Positions 25,318-34,493 of a stretch of 64,000 bases of DNA are shown piece after piece. The DNA is from Betaproteobacteria bacterium (GTDB lineage: Bacteria > Pseudomonadota > Gammaproteobacteria > Burkholderiales > SG8-41). The stretch covers positions 51,694-115,693 of the forward strand of contig JAQGNH010000077.1 in the NCBI GenBank assembly GCA_028291945.1, read 5' to 3'. The translations under genes were made by a program, and so were the position numbers. A model generated the notes under the pieces. That model did no database searches. It saw only the letters and a list, made by a program, of their open reading frames with translations, and was not told the origin of the DNA. The number at the start of each line of letters is the position of its first letter. Within the stretch, counting starts at the first letter, position 1.

Positions 25318-25506
25318 TCACTCAGCTGACTTCTCACGGCTAAGCTCGATTTGGCTGTCGGTCGATTGCTTGACTTGCGCGACGGCAGCCAGGCATTCTC
25401 CCTGAGTCCGGTAGCGTTTTCCGCCCAGCGCTATATGCGCGTCGTCAGCCGCGATGAGGCGCCAGCACCAATAGCCATTGTCGTCCTTGAATATAGCGTA
25501 TTTCAT
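25318..25506 (-). CDS. YegP/DUF1508 (UPF0339) family mini-protein
   Basis: A 62-aa protein. MKYAIFKDDNGYWCWRLIA starts a strand pair with the family D-x-x-G-y-W-x-W-R pattern, followed by GGKRYRTQGECLAAVAQVK, the closing strand and helix. It keeps the single-repeat form (E. coli YegP has two). The same architecture appears in the 79-aa protein 130 bases away on the other strand, so the two are probably distant relatives. Function unknown. The frame is short, but codon usage and pattern support it. Confidence 0.72.
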   Translation of the reverse strand: MKYAIFKDDNGYWCWRLIAADDAHIALGGKRYRTQGECLAAVAQVKQSTDSQIELSREKSAE

Positions 25507-25709
25507 TCTCAGCTTCGCCTTTCACTCGGCCAGTTGTAGTCACGCAGCGCGTGCGGTCTTATGCAGTGGTCATGCCGACTATGCGTGCGTCATTCGCCGA
25601 AGAGGCATTTGTCCCAAGACGGTAGTAAAATGCGCGAAGGCTTTTCAGGCGCAGCGTTTGCACGGCACTGCCCAGCCAATAGGGCTCAAACTTGTCGGGG
25701 AGAAACCAA

Positions 25710-25955
25710 ATGAAGAAGTTGATTGCTCTGAGCGTTGCCGCAATATTTGCCACCAGCTCACTCGGCGCGTTCGCTACCGAGGTGACGCGCACGGATGAGG
25801 TCAGGGCGGATCCCGGCGTCAAGCAGGAAGTGCGAAAGGGCAAAAGGAAGGTTAAACGTACGGCGAGAAGGGCCAAGCACAAGACCCAGGCAGCGGCCTC
25901 GCGTGCCAAACACAGGACTGAAGCTGCGGCGGACCGGGCGCGGGACGGCAAATAA
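25710..25955 (+). CDS. Small exported highly basic Lys/Arg/Ala-rich protein
   Basis: An 81-aa precursor from ATG 25710 with GGGGAG upstream. MKKLIALSVAAIFATSSLGAF is a textbook signal peptide, cleaved near AFATE. The mature part of about 57 residues starts acidic (EVTRTDEVRADPG) and becomes a repetitive basic helix (KGKRKVKRTARRAKHKTQAA then ASRAKHRTEAAADRARDGK), with RAKHKT/RAKHRT as an imperfect repeat. Such small basic periplasmic proteins recur in Burkholderiales; roles in envelope or acid-stress protection are speculation. It stands alone with its own apparent promoter region. Confidence 0.7.
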   Translation: MKKLIALSVAAIFATSSLGAFATEVTRTDEVRADPGVKQEVRKGKRKVKRTARRAKHKTQAAASRAKHRTEAAADRARDGK

Positions 25956-26017
25956 TCCGCAACTCCTGATGCGCCGCTTTAATTACGGCGCCAAGCTCTG
26001 AAACCTGAGTAGCGGAC

Positions 26018-26054
26018 AATCTCGGTGCGCGCTGTGCACCGAGTTGAGATTGCG
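26018..26054. repeat. Inverted repeat/hairpin downstream of the basic protein gene
   Basis: CTCGGTGC and GCACCGAG form an eight-base perfect stem around a seven-base loop, with a further CAATCTC/GAGATTG pairing possible outside it. It lies about 65 bases past the stop at 25955. No T tract follows on either strand, so it may be an mRNA-stabilising or protein-binding structure rather than an intrinsic terminator. Confidence 0.45.
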
Positions 26055-26180
26055 GTGGAACCAACGCGGCGGTAGCGGTGACACGGCGTCCAAGCCGACT
26101 AGAGCACGGGCCTCGATGACGCGGCGGGCGTCGTGGCTCTATCGGCGCCTTTCGCGTCCGCGCGTGTTGATGGGTCGACG

Positions 26181-27164
26181 CTACTCGACTTTCACAGACG
26201 CTTCCCTGACTACCTTGCCCCAGATTTCGATTTCGCGTGCGAGGTAGCGGCCCAGATCATCCGGCGTTCCCGATAGTGCTTCGGCGCCTTGGGCGAGAAG
26301 ACGCTCGCGCATTTCGGCGTCCTTCATGATCGATGAGGTTTCTGCGTGCAGCCTGCCGATAATGGCTGGAGGCGTCTTTGCTGCAGCAAAGACGCCGAAC
26401 CAACCCACTGCGTGGAATCCGGGAACGCCGGTCTCAGCCAGCGTTGGCAGCTCAGGGAAGAGAACCGAGCGTTTCGAGCTCGTCACGCCGAGGCCGCGCA
26501 CCGTCCCGTTGCGGATAAACGGCGCCAGGATCAACACGTTGTCTATAACCAAATGCAGGCGGCCGCCGAGCAGATCCGGCATCATTGCGCCGGTACCCTT
26601 GTACGGAACGTAAAGCATGTCGAAACCGGCGGTGCGTTTGAGAAGCTCGCCTGAAAGACGCTGTAACGATCCTGGTGTCGATGCAGCGTAATTGAGCTTG
26701 CCTGGATTCGCCTTGGCATACGCGATTAAGTCAGCCACGGTCCTCATTGGTAGCGACGGCTGCACTACGACGACGTAAGGCGAAGTGCCGACTAGCGCGA
26801 TCGGCGCGAGGTCCTTCTGCAGGTCGAACGGCAGTTTCGGATAGAGACTGCTCAGCGTCCCGAACGAACCCGCGGCCATGATCAGCGTGTAACCATCGGG
26901 CTGCGAATTCACGACGAGCTGGATACCGATAATTCCGTTCGCGCCGGGCCGGTTATCCACGACCACCTGTTGCCCTAGCCGCTCGGTCAGCTTGCTCGAG
27001 ACCAGCCGTGCCATGACGTCGGTGCTGCCGCCGGGGGGCAGCCCGACCACCATACGGATGGGGCGCTGTGGATAACGTTGTGCTACGGCCATGCCGCACA
27101 TTGGCAGTAGCAGCATCAGGCAAGCAGCTAAGTTCTTCTTCACGCCATTAGCGGACACGAGCAA
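26181..27164 (-). CDS. Bug/TctC-family periplasmic substrate-binding protein (4 of 9)
   Basis: A 327-aa receptor with a signal peptide (KKNLAACLMLLLPMCGMAVA cleaved before QRYP). Landmarks: YPQRPIRMVVGLPPGGSTD, VVDNRPGANGIIG, PDGYTLIM, YVPYKGTG and FPELPTLAETGVPGFHAVGW. TTG 27164 opens the frame; GTG two codons later is better placed after AAGGA, so the true start may be 27158. No enzyme gene adjoins it: the neighbours are the small basic protein and the receiver-HPt protein, so its ligand cannot be guessed from context. Confidence 0.92.
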   Translation of the reverse strand: MLVSANGVKKNLAACLMLLLPMCGMAVAQRYPQRPIRMVVGLPPGGSTDVMARLVSSKLTERLGQQVVVDNRPGANGIIGIQLVVNSQPDGYTLIMAAGSFGTLSSLYPKLPFDLQKDLAPIALVGTSPYVVVVQPSLPMRTVADLIAYAKANPGKLNYAASTPGSLQRLSGELLKRTAGFDMLYVPYKGTGAMMPDLLGGRLHLVIDNVLILAPFIRNGTVRGLGVTSSKRSVLFPELPTLAETGVPGFHAVGWFGVFAAAKTPPAIIGRLHAETSSIMKDAEMRERLLAQGAEALSGTPDDLGRYLAREIEIWGKVVREASVKVE

Positions 27165-27502
27165 AATCCTTGCGTTTTTGTATCGGGGCTTTGACCCCGC
27201 GGGTTACGCCGGGTGACGCACGCGCTCGCTGAGCGATCGCAACGATGCGAATGTAAGGTCGTTTCTTGTTCCTGTCATTGCCTCAATGGGAATGCAGAGT
27301 AGATGAGATGAGATGATGACGTAATGCGTCAGTAACTGACCTTGCGCGCGTGTCCGTTCGCCGTGCGGCCACGATCGGCTTATCGACTGACGACCGTGTC
27401 GAATTTCCGCAGGGAATTCAACAGGCACCCCTAAACTTTGCATGCGTCTGAGAGAACAGAGTTTCCGATTCGAACGATATCGGTTTGCAAGGGACACCAC
27501 AA
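27165..27502. other. 338-base divergent intergenic region
   Basis: Lies between the divergent Bug and receiver-HPt genes and so should hold both promoters. I see a short GATGA-type microrepeat (GATGAGATGAGATGATGACG near 27304) and a small CGGGG/CCCCG stem at 27184-27199 close to the Bug start. No gene, RNA gene or clear promoter consensus is visible. Confidence 0.45.
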
Positions 27503-28336
27503 ATGCAGATGGAGATCATCATAGTCGATGACGAGCCGGTCAGCCTGACCGTGCTCAAGCAGTTCATGGAGAAGCTCCCGGACTGCAATGTGCGTACTTT
27601 CGCTCGCGCATCCGACGCTCTGGCATGGTGTAAATCGAACGACCCTGACCTCATCGTCATCAGTTATATGATGCCGCAACTCAACGGCATCGAGTTCACG
27701 CGTTTGCTGCGCGGGCTGGCGGGAAAGGCCGAGACACCCATACTCATGGTGACGGCGAATGCCGATCGAGAAATCCGCAACAGCGCGCATCAAGCAGGTA
27801 TCAACGATTTTCTGACAAAGCCTTTCGATTTCGCAGAGCTGCGCGTTCGCGTGAGCAACATGCTTGCTCTACGTTCCAGCCAGAAAGAGCTTGCAAACCG
27901 CCGCGCCTTGCTGCTTGCCGAAAAGGTGTGTGGTGACGCTATGGACGCCGTCACGGGGCGGCGCGAGAACGGTGCACCGCTTCTCGACATCAACACGACG
28001 CGGGCGCGATTTGGAGACGATGAGTCCCTTCTGGGTGAAGTTGCGCGGGTCTTCACGCGTACGGCACCACAACTCTTGACCTCGATCAGCACTGCGCTCA
28101 ACAAAAACGATCTAAAGCGGGTGGCCGAGCAGGCGCATTCGCTCAAAGGCGCGGTTGCCGCTTTCGAAGCGCCTGATGTCTTCAAGTGCGTCGTCTATGT
28201 CGAAAGACACGCGAAAAACCTCGACGCGGAAACCACGGCGATTGCCTTCACGGTCGCGCAGACGCTCGTTGACCGTTTGCTGACTGAACTCGCGCCTATC
28301 GCACCGCGCGACGCGGGACGCAAAACACGAGCGTAA
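27503..28336 (+). CDS. Receiver-HPt protein with degenerate phospho-acceptor site
   Basis: A 277-aa cytoplasmic protein from ATG 27503 (AGGGA upstream). Residues 4-125 form a CheY-like receiver that keeps the acidic pair Asp9-Asp10 (VDDEPV), the Thr in MVTANAD and Lys106 (LTKPF), but the phospho-acceptor Asp is replaced by Ser54 (VISYMMPQLNG, where DYMMP is expected). Residues about 165-255 form an HPt domain with His212 in EQAHSLKGAVAAFEAP. The receiver therefore probably cannot be phosphorylated in the usual way, while the HPt can. Its likely role is a phosphotransfer module for one of the two hybrid kinases in this window; that is inference. It stands alone on its strand. Confidence 0.85.
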   Translation: MQMEIIIVDDEPVSLTVLKQFMEKLPDCNVRTFARASDALAWCKSNDPDLIVISYMMPQLNGIEFTRLLRGLAGKAETPILMVTANADREIRNSAHQAGINDFLTKPFDFAELRVRVSNMLALRSSQKELANRRALLLAEKVCGDAMDAVTGRRENGAPLLDINTTRARFGDDESLLGEVARVFTRTAPQLLTSISTALNKNDLKRVAEQAHSLKGAVAAFEAPDVFKCVVYVERHAKNLDAETTAIAFTVAQTLVDRLLTELAPIAPRDAGRKTRA

Positions 28337-28363
28337 GACTCGCGCTATTGCGTCGCGCGGTCG

Positions 28364-29341
28364 CTATTCAGCCTTCACCCCGGCTGCCTTTGCAATCTTC
28401 GTGATCTTGGCGATTTCGCGCTTGATGTAATCTCCGAACTGATCCGGGGTGCCCGACATCGCTTCGAGCCCTTGCGCTGCAAGCGCGGACTTAACGTCGG
28501 ACAGTGCCAGTGCCTGTGCTGTCTCGGTGTTCATGCGCGTCACGATCGTGGCCGGAGTCCCAGCAGGGGCGAGCAGGCCGAACCACGACAGCATCTCGAA
28601 TCCTGGCAGCGCTGCCTCGGAAACAGTAGGCACTTCCGGCATCATGCTGGAACGTTTTGCCGTGGTCACCGCGAGCGCTTTGGCTCTGCCCGTTTTAACG
28701 TGCGGCTGAATGCCCGTGACGGTTGCAAACATCACCGATACCTCCCCACCGAGCAAAGCGCTGATCGCCGGCGTCGTTCCCTTGTAGGGCACGTGGACCA
28801 TATCGATTCCGGCCATCGTCTTGAGCAACTCGCCGGCAAGATGATGAGTGCTGCCGTTCCCCGCAGACGCGTAATTGATCTGCCCGGGCTTCGACTTTGC
28901 CAGCGCGATCAGCTGTTTAACCGTCCTGACCGGCAACGAGGGATGGACTGACAACACATAGGGCGTCGCTGCCGCGAATATGATAGGTGAGAAATCCCGA
29001 ACTGCGTCGTACGGGAGTTTCGCGTAAAGCGCGGGGTTGGAACCATGCGTGGAGTTGTTCGCCATGAAAAGCGTATAGCCATCGGGGGCGGCCTTGGCAG
29101 CGATATCCGTGCCGAGCGTGCCGCCTGCACCCGGACGCGCGTCGATGACCAAAGGTTGCCCCAGACTTTCCTGAAGCTTGTTGCCGATAATCCGGGTTAC
29201 GACGTCGGTTGCACTGCCCGGAGCTTGCGCGATGATGACGCGTATGGGCTTTGTGGGATACGTCTGTGCGAGGCTTGCTGATTGAACGTGCAGCCCCAGC
29301 AACGCTGAGACACACGCGAGCCCGAGAATCTTCCTCCTCAT
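28364..29341 (-). CDS. Bug/TctC-family periplasmic substrate-binding protein (5 of 9)
   Basis: A 325-aa receptor. The start is ATG 29341, directly after GAGGAGGAAAAA; the longer frame to 29455 lacks support. Signal peptide MRRKILGLACVSALLGLHVQ, cleaved near SLAQ. Landmarks: YPTKPIRVIIAQAPGSATD (Ser-Ala instead of Gly-Gly), VIDARPGAGGTLG, PDGYTLFM, HVPYKGT and MPEVPTVSEAALPGFEM, where Ala-Leu-Pro replaces the usual Gly-Val-Pro. Variation in the ligand-facing loops suggests a different ligand from the other copies. Convergent with the receiver-HPt gene and divergent from recQ. Confidence 0.92.
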   Translation of the reverse strand: MRRKILGLACVSALLGLHVQSASLAQTYPTKPIRVIIAQAPGSATDVVTRIIGNKLQESLGQPLVIDARPGAGGTLGTDIAAKAAPDGYTLFMANNSTHGSNPALYAKLPYDAVRDFSPIIFAAATPYVLSVHPSLPVRTVKQLIALAKSKPGQINYASAGNGSTHHLAGELLKTMAGIDMVHVPYKGTTPAISALLGGEVSVMFATVTGIQPHVKTGRAKALAVTTAKRSSMMPEVPTVSEAALPGFEMLSWFGLLAPAGTPATIVTRMNTETAQALALSDVKSALAAQGLEAMSGTPDQFGDYIKREIAKITKIAKAAGVKAE

Positions 29342-29500
29342 TTTTTCCTCCTCATTGCTTTGCCGCAATCTTATATGAAATATTTTCTCTAACGTACGGC
29401 GGTTGCGCGTTCGAATAAAATCGCGAGCGCCCTGATCGTTGCTTGGTGCAGGCATAGATGTTTGTGCTTCGATAACCGCTAACTCTCGTGTGCTTCCTTT

Positions 29501-31300
29501 ATGCCCTCCGCGCTCTCACTCCTGAACACCGTCTTTGGTTATAACGAATTTCGCGGTGCGCAATCCGAGATCATCGAGCATGTGGTAGCCAACGGAGACG
29601 CGCTGGTGCTGATGCCCACCGGGGGCGGCAAGTCGCTGTGCTACCAGATTCCGGCGTTGATGCGTGAAGGTTGCGCGGTGGTCGTGTCCCCGCTGATCGC
29701 ATTGATGCACGATCAGGTGGCGGCGCTTACCGAGGCGGGAGTCCAGGCTGCGGTGCTGAACTCGTCGCTCGATCAGGAAACTGCGTTGGCGACCGAGCGT
29801 GCTTTCGCTGCCGGCAGGCTGGATGTGCTTTATGTCGCGCCCGAGCGTCTGGTTACACCTCGTTTCCTCGAGCTCCTGTCGCGCTCGAAGGTCGCTTTGT
29901 TCGCTATCGACGAAGCGCATTGCGTCTCGCAATGGGGGCACGATTTCAGGCCGGAGTACATCCAGCTGTCAGTGCTGCACGAGCGCTTCCCCGGCGTTCC
30001 GCGCATAGCGCTCACGGCAACAGCTGACGAGGTCACACGCGCCGAAATCGTGAGCCGCCTGCAACTCGATGAAGCACGTATTTTCATCTCGAGCTTTGAC
30101 CGGCCAAACATCCGTTACGAAATTGTTGAAAAGCAAAACGCGCGCGATCAGCTGGTTGATTTCCTCAGCAGCCGACATCCGGGGGAAGCTGGAATCGTCT
30201 ACTGTCTATCGCGCAGAAAGGTGGATGAGACTGCCTGGTGGCTTGCGGACCTCGGCATTCGCGCGCTGCCGTATCACGCAGGACTGGACCAGCACACGCG
30301 TGCGTTGCACCAGGAGCGCTTCGTCAACGAAGACGGGGTGGTAATCGTCGCCACCATCGCATTCGGGATGGGCATCGACAAGCCGGATGTGCGATTCGTT
30401 GCGCACCTTGATCTGCCGAAAAGTATCGAAGCCTACTATCAGGAAACCGGCCGCGCCGGCCGCGATGGCTTGCCGGCAGACGCATGGATGACGTATGGGC
30501 TCGGCGATGTCGTTCAGCAGCGGCGGATGATTGCCCAATCGGAGGCCGATGAGCTATTCAAGCGCGTGTTGTACAGCAAGCTGGACGCGCTGGTAGGCTT
30601 GGCGGAGACCGCCGGGTGCCGGCGCGTGCGCCTGCTCGATTATTTCGGCGAAGCGAGTAGCCCATGCGGCAACTGCGACGTGTGCGCGAATCCGCCGCGT
30701 GTATGGGATGGGACCGAAGCGGCCCAGAAGGCGCTGTCGTGCGTTTATCGCACCGGCCAGCGCTTCGGGGCGGGGCACGTAATTGACGTCCTGCGTGGCC
30801 ATCCCACCGAGCGCGTCCAGCGCTTCAAGCACGACGAGCTCACGACGTGGAAGATCGGCGCGGATCTCTCGGACAAGCAGTGGCGGGCGGTATTTCGGCA
30901 GTTGATTGCACTGGGTTATCTCGAAGCGGACAGCGAAGCCTATGGCGCGCTCAAGCTCACTGAATCGGCGCGCGGTCTGCTCAAAAATCACGTCAGGGTC
31001 TCGTTCCGCGAAGAAGTCGCAGCGCCGCGCAGACGCGACCGTCGTCGCAGCGCGGCAGCGCCGGGGCTTGCGCAGCACGCAAACGAAGGCCCGTTGCTGG
31101 AAGCGCTGCGGAACTGGCGGCTTGCGCTGGCACGCGAGCACGGTGTTCCCGCATACGTGATCTTTCATGACGCCACCCTCCAGTCAATCGCCGCTGCGCA
31201 GCCACAGACGCTGGAAGATCTGCGCGGCATATCGGGGGTTGGTGCACGCAAGCTCGAACGCTACGGCGAGGCGCTCCTCGCGATCACCGGCCGCGGATAG
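29501..31300 (+). CDS. recQ: ATP-dependent DNA helicase RecQ
   Basis: A 3'-5' superfamily 2 helicase acting in recombination repair and replication restart. 599 aa, close to the E. coli enzyme. Landmarks in order: FGYNEFRGAQSEII (motif 0), Walker A MPTGGGKS with Lys44, IDEAHC (motif II, Asp137-His140) followed by the RecQ aromatic-rich loop SQWGHDFRPEY, QETGRAGRDG (motif VI), the zinc-binding Cys set around CGNCDVC, a winged helix, and a C-terminal HRDC domain (PAYVIFHDATLQSIA, ISGVGARKLERYG). All key residues are present. Monocistronic by spacing; divergent from the Bug gene. Confidence 0.96.
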   Translation: MPSALSLLNTVFGYNEFRGAQSEIIEHVVANGDALVLMPTGGGKSLCYQIPALMREGCAVVVSPLIALMHDQVAALTEAGVQAAVLNSSLDQETALATERAFAAGRLDVLYVAPERLVTPRFLELLSRSKVALFAIDEAHCVSQWGHDFRPEYIQLSVLHERFPGVPRIALTATADEVTRAEIVSRLQLDEARIFISSFDRPNIRYEIVEKQNARDQLVDFLSSRHPGEAGIVYCLSRRKVDETAWWLADLGIRALPYHAGLDQHTRALHQERFVNEDGVVIVATIAFGMGIDKPDVRFVAHLDLPKSIEAYYQETGRAGRDGLPADAWMTYGLGDVVQQRRMIAQSEADELFKRVLYSKLDALVGLAETAGCRRVRLLDYFGEASSPCGNCDVCANPPRVWDGTEAAQKALSCVYRTGQRFGAGHVIDVLRGHPTERVQRFKHDELTTWKIGADLSDKQWRAVFRQLIALGYLEADSEAYGALKLTESARGLLKNHVRVSFREEVAAPRRRDRRRSAAAPGLAQHANEGPLLEALRNWRLALAREHGVPAYVIFHDATLQSIAAAQPQTLEDLRGISGVGARKLERYGEALLAITGRG

Positions 31301-31520
31301 ACCCGCCTCAAGGCAAGTCCACTGTCGCCGAGCCTCGCGCCGAGCATCTTTCAGCGCGTCGGGCAGACACCGCAGGCGAACGGTCCTCGGCGCACCTTAC
31401 GGGTGGAGCGCCCAGTCCTTCCAAGCAGCACGTCAATCTAGCAAACGGGCCAGCGTGCCAAGTTTCCTATGGTACTCACCGCCCTGCCTGTATAACTCCC
31501 CAGGATCGAACGTCCCAAGT

Positions 31521-31550
31521 AGCTTGATTCTGAAAGAAATTAATAATAAG
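31521..31550 (+). promoter_or_regulatory. AT-rich promoter-like island before the heme-type hybrid kinase
   Basis: A sharply AT-rich patch (TTGATT, then TAATAATAA) in otherwise GC-rich DNA, 35-60 bases before the kinase start. TTGATT at 31524 could be a -35 and the TAATAA/TAAGTG overlap a -10, but the spacing is not ideal. It is the only such patch in the 282-base gap after recQ. Confidence 0.35.
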
Positions 31551-31582
31551 TGGGCACTGACTAAACCCTCCCGAGAAAGATC

Positions 31583-34468
31583 GTGATGAGAATCTTCCAG
31601 CGGCTCAGCCTGGGCGCGAAGTTCACGCTGCTTTTGGCGCTGGTATTCCTGGCTGGGATGGTACTCAGCTGGTTCGCGCTTTCCGAAGCGCTCCAAAACA
31701 AGGCCGAGCGCGAGGTCGTATCCAAGGCTCAGATCCTGTTGAAGACCATGAACTCGGTGAGGCAGTACACGACCGAGAACATCAACACACACGTCAAGCC
31801 GCTGCTCGACCAGCGCACCGAGTTCATTAGTGAAACAGTGCCCGGGTACTCCGCCCGCCGTGTGTTCGAGTTTTTCCGCAACGACAAGGATTACCAAAGT
31901 TTCCGCTATAAAGAGGCCACGCTCAACCCGACCAATCCTTTGGATAAAGCGGATGCCTTCGAAGCCGCTCTGGTAGACCGGTTTCGGCGGGAACCCGCGC
32001 TGCATGAGCAGACCGGTTTTCACCAGGTCGACGGGAGTGATGTGTTCTTCACGGCACGCCCCATACGCATCAAATCGGAAACGTGCCTCGCATGCCATAG
32101 CACGCCGGCCGTTGCGCCCGCGAGCATGGTGAAAAGGTATGGCGACACTCACGGATTCGGCTGGCGTATGGACGAAGTGGTGGGGTCTCAGATCGTGTAC
32201 GTCCCTGCTGGAGCCGTGTTCTCGGCCGGCCAGCACAGTGCACTGCTCGTCACCGGCATCTTTGTCGCGATCTTCGCGCTCGCCGCCATCGCAATCACGG
32301 TGTTCTTCCGACGCGTCATCGTGGGGCCGCTTGGAGGTCTGGCTGCCGCTACGCAGGCATTGAGCCGCGGGACTCTGACCCACGAGGCGTCCAACACCGC
32401 GAGCGATCGCAGCGCCGGCCACGAAATGCCGTCGCGCGGCGACGAGATCGGTCAGCTTGCAGAGCGCTTCGAATTCATGACGAGGGAAGTGTATTCGCGC
32501 GAGGAACGCCTGCGTCAGGCGCGCGCCGACGTCGCGCGAAGCGAGGCTCATTTTAGATCGCTGATCGAGCACGCTTCCGATGCGGTGATAGTTCTGGACG
32601 CAAATCTCCAGGTGCGCTACGCGAGTCCGTCGGTCGAGCGTGTGCTCGGATTCACGCCGGAAGCTCTCGTCGCCAAGTCTCCGCTCTGGTGCGTCCACCC
32701 GCGCGACGTGGAAGCCATGACGCGCGCACTCGAGGCCAGTGCCGGAAGGCCTGGGGTCGGACCGACCCTTGAGTTTCGCTGCGCAGGTGAAGGTGCCCCT
32801 AAGTACCTAGAAGCGACCGTGGCCAACATGCTGCTCAATTCCGCCGTTGAGGGCATCGTCGTGAACATGCGCGATGTCACTGAGCGCCGGCACGCGGAAG
32901 ATCTGACTCGCGAGAAGATCCGGGCAGAACAGGCGAACCAGTTGAAGAGCCGCTTTCTGGCCAACATGAGTCATGAAATCCGCACGCCCATGAACGGCAT
33001 TCTGGGTATGAGCGAGCTCCTTCTGGGCACCGAGCTCGGTGAAAAGCAGAGACGCTTTGCGCAGGCCATACATCAATCCGGCGAATCGCTGCTCGAGATC
33101 ATCAATGACATTCTGGATTTCTCGAAGATCGAAGCGGGCAAGCTCGAGCTCGAGGTCATTCCATTCGATCTCCACGCGCTTGTGCAGAGCGTCGCGGAGC
33201 TGTTCACGCAACGCGCGCAAAGCAAGACCCTCACACTGACGTGTCACATCGGTTCCGGAGTTCCTCGGTGGATCGAAGGCGACCCGGGGCGCATAAGGCA
33301 GGTCTTGAACAACCTGGTCAGCAACGGAATCAAGTTCACGCAGCGCGGTGAAGTGACCGTCAATGTCGAGCAGGTGACGCAAGAAGCTGCGCATGTTGGT
33401 GCACCGGCCTGCTCGCTTCTTATCTCTGTCGCGGACACCGGCATCGGCGTGGACCCGGACAAGGTGGGATCGCTTTTCCAGTCCTTCACTCAAGCAGACA
33501 GCTCGACGACGCGCAAATACGGTGGCACCGGCCTCGGCCTTGCCATTTCGAAACAGCTCGTGGAGCTCATGGGGGGCACGATCGCCGTGCGCAGCACGCT
33601 CGGCGAAGGATCGTGCTTTACGTTCAGCATGCGTGGGAAGCTCGCGGCAGCCGTTATGCAGACGCCCGCTGCCGTGCGTGAAGAGCGCCGCCGCCTCGCT
33701 GCACGGGTGCTCGTGGCAGAAGACGCTCCGGTCAACTGGGAGCTCGCCGTCGCGATGCTCGAAAGCTTCGGTTGCGAAGCACAGGTCGCGAAGAACGGGC
33801 GCGAAGCCGTGAGCGCGGTTCAACGCGAGCGTTTCGATCTGATCCTGATGGACTGCCAGATGCCGGAGATGGATGGCTTCGAGGCAACTCGCAAGCTCAG
33901 AGAAATGGAGGCCGTGGGCGGGACGAGCGCGACGCGCATTCCGATCGTCGCGCTCACGGCGAACGCCATAAAAGGCGATCGCGAACGGTGTCTCACCTCG
34001 GGTATGGACGATTATCTCGCCAAGCCGTTCAAGGAGGAGCAGCTCTGGAATGTTCTCGTGAAGTGGATCAAATGCGAAAGCAATGACTTCGTCGTGCCAC
34101 AATCGGAGCCGTCGGATTCGACGCTGGATATCGCGGTACTCGATAACATCCGGCGACTGCAACGGCCTGGGGCGCCCAACCTGCTGCACAAGGTCGTGTC
34201 GATCTTTCTCGCGGACGGGCCCGAGCTGCTGCAGACCATGCGCGGCTCTATAGGCACAGGGGACGACACTGCCCTGCTGCGCGCCGTACACAAGCTCAAG
34301 TCGAGCAGCGCCAACCTCGGTGCCGTAAAGCTCGCTGAGCTCTGTAAGGCATTGGAAGCGCAAGCGCAGGCAGGCCAACTGGGAGAAACCGAGTCATCGA
34401 TGGCCCAGATCGATGGCGAATTTGCGCGCGTGCAGGCCGCACTGACGCAGCAAAGCGCCGCCGCGTGA
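31583..34468 (+). CDS. Heme-type hybrid histidine kinase (Tll0287-like/CxxCH sensor-HAMP-PAS-HisKA-HATPase-REC-HPt)
   Basis: A 961-aa membrane sensor kinase. A first helix (13-33) is followed by a periplasmic domain (about 35-215) of the DUF3365/Tll0287 type with a c-type heme motif, Cys168-x2-Cys171-His172 (ETCLACHS). A second helix (about 222-244), HAMP and PAS (about 325-435) follow. HisKA has His464 ([11 protein letters not shown]). A HATPase, a receiver with Asp757 ([10 protein letters not shown]) and a C-terminal HPt with His903 ([12 protein letters not shown]) complete the relay. The heme would allow redox or diatomic-gas sensing. GTG 31583 or ATG 31586 starts it. The next gene, 25 bases away, is a receiver-GGDEF-EAL protein, the likely output. 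Confidence 0.92.
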   Translation: MMRIFQRLSLGAKFTLLLALVFLAGMVLSWFALSEALQNKAEREVVSKAQILLKTMNSVRQYTTENINTHVKPLLDQRTEFISETVPGYSARRVFEFFRNDKDYQSFRYKEATLNPTNPLDKADAFEAALVDRFRREPALHEQTGFHQVDGSDVFFTARPIRIKSETCLACHSTPAVAPASMVKRYGDTHGFGWRMDEVVGSQIVYVPAGAVFSAGQHSALLVTGIFVAIFALAAIAITVFFRRVIVGPLGGLAAATQALSRGTLTHEASNTASDRSAGHEMPSRGDEIGQLAERFEFMTREVYSREERLRQARADVARSEAHFRSLIEHASDAVIVLDANLQVRYASPSVERVLGFTPEALVAKSPLWCVHPRDVEAMTRALEASAGRPGVGPTLEFRCAGEGAPKYLEATVANMLLNSAVEGIVVNMRDVTERRHAEDLTREKIRAEQANQLKSRFLANMSHEIRTPMNGILGMSELLLGTELGEKQRRFAQAIHQSGESLLEIINDILDFSKIEAGKLELEVIPFDLHALVQSVAELFTQRAQSKTLTLTCHIGSGVPRWIEGDPGRIRQVLNNLVSNGIKFTQRGEVTVNVEQVTQEAAHVGAPACSLLISVADTGIGVDPDKVGSLFQSFTQADSSTTRKYGGTGLGLAISKQLVELMGGTIAVRSTLGEGSCFTFSMRGKLAAAVMQTPAAVREERRRLAARVLVAEDAPVNWELAVAMLESFGCEAQVAKNGREAVSAVQRERFDLILMDCQMPEMDGFEATRKLREMEAVGGTSATRIPIVALTANAIKGDRERCLTSGMDDYLAKPFKEEQLWNVLVKWIKCESNDFVVPQSEPSDSTLDIAVLDNIRRLQRPGAPNLLHKVVSIFLADGPELLQTMRGSIGTGDDTALLRAVHKLKSSSANLGAVKLAELCKALEAQAQAGQLGETESSMAQIDGEFARVQAALTQQSAAA

Positions 34469-34493
34469 AACCTCAGCGGCTGAATAGATCAGC

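Noticed and set aside
27304..27325. GATGA microrepeat, considered as a regulatory array
   Set aside because: Too short and irregular to call; may be chance in a non-coding stretch.
31433..32698. 421-codon open frame on the minus strand
   Set aside because: Shadow of the N-terminal half of the hybrid kinase.
32807..34378. 523-codon open frame on the minus strand
   Set aside because: Antisense to the hybrid kinase in high-GC DNA; its composition mirrors the kinase codons and shows no domain.
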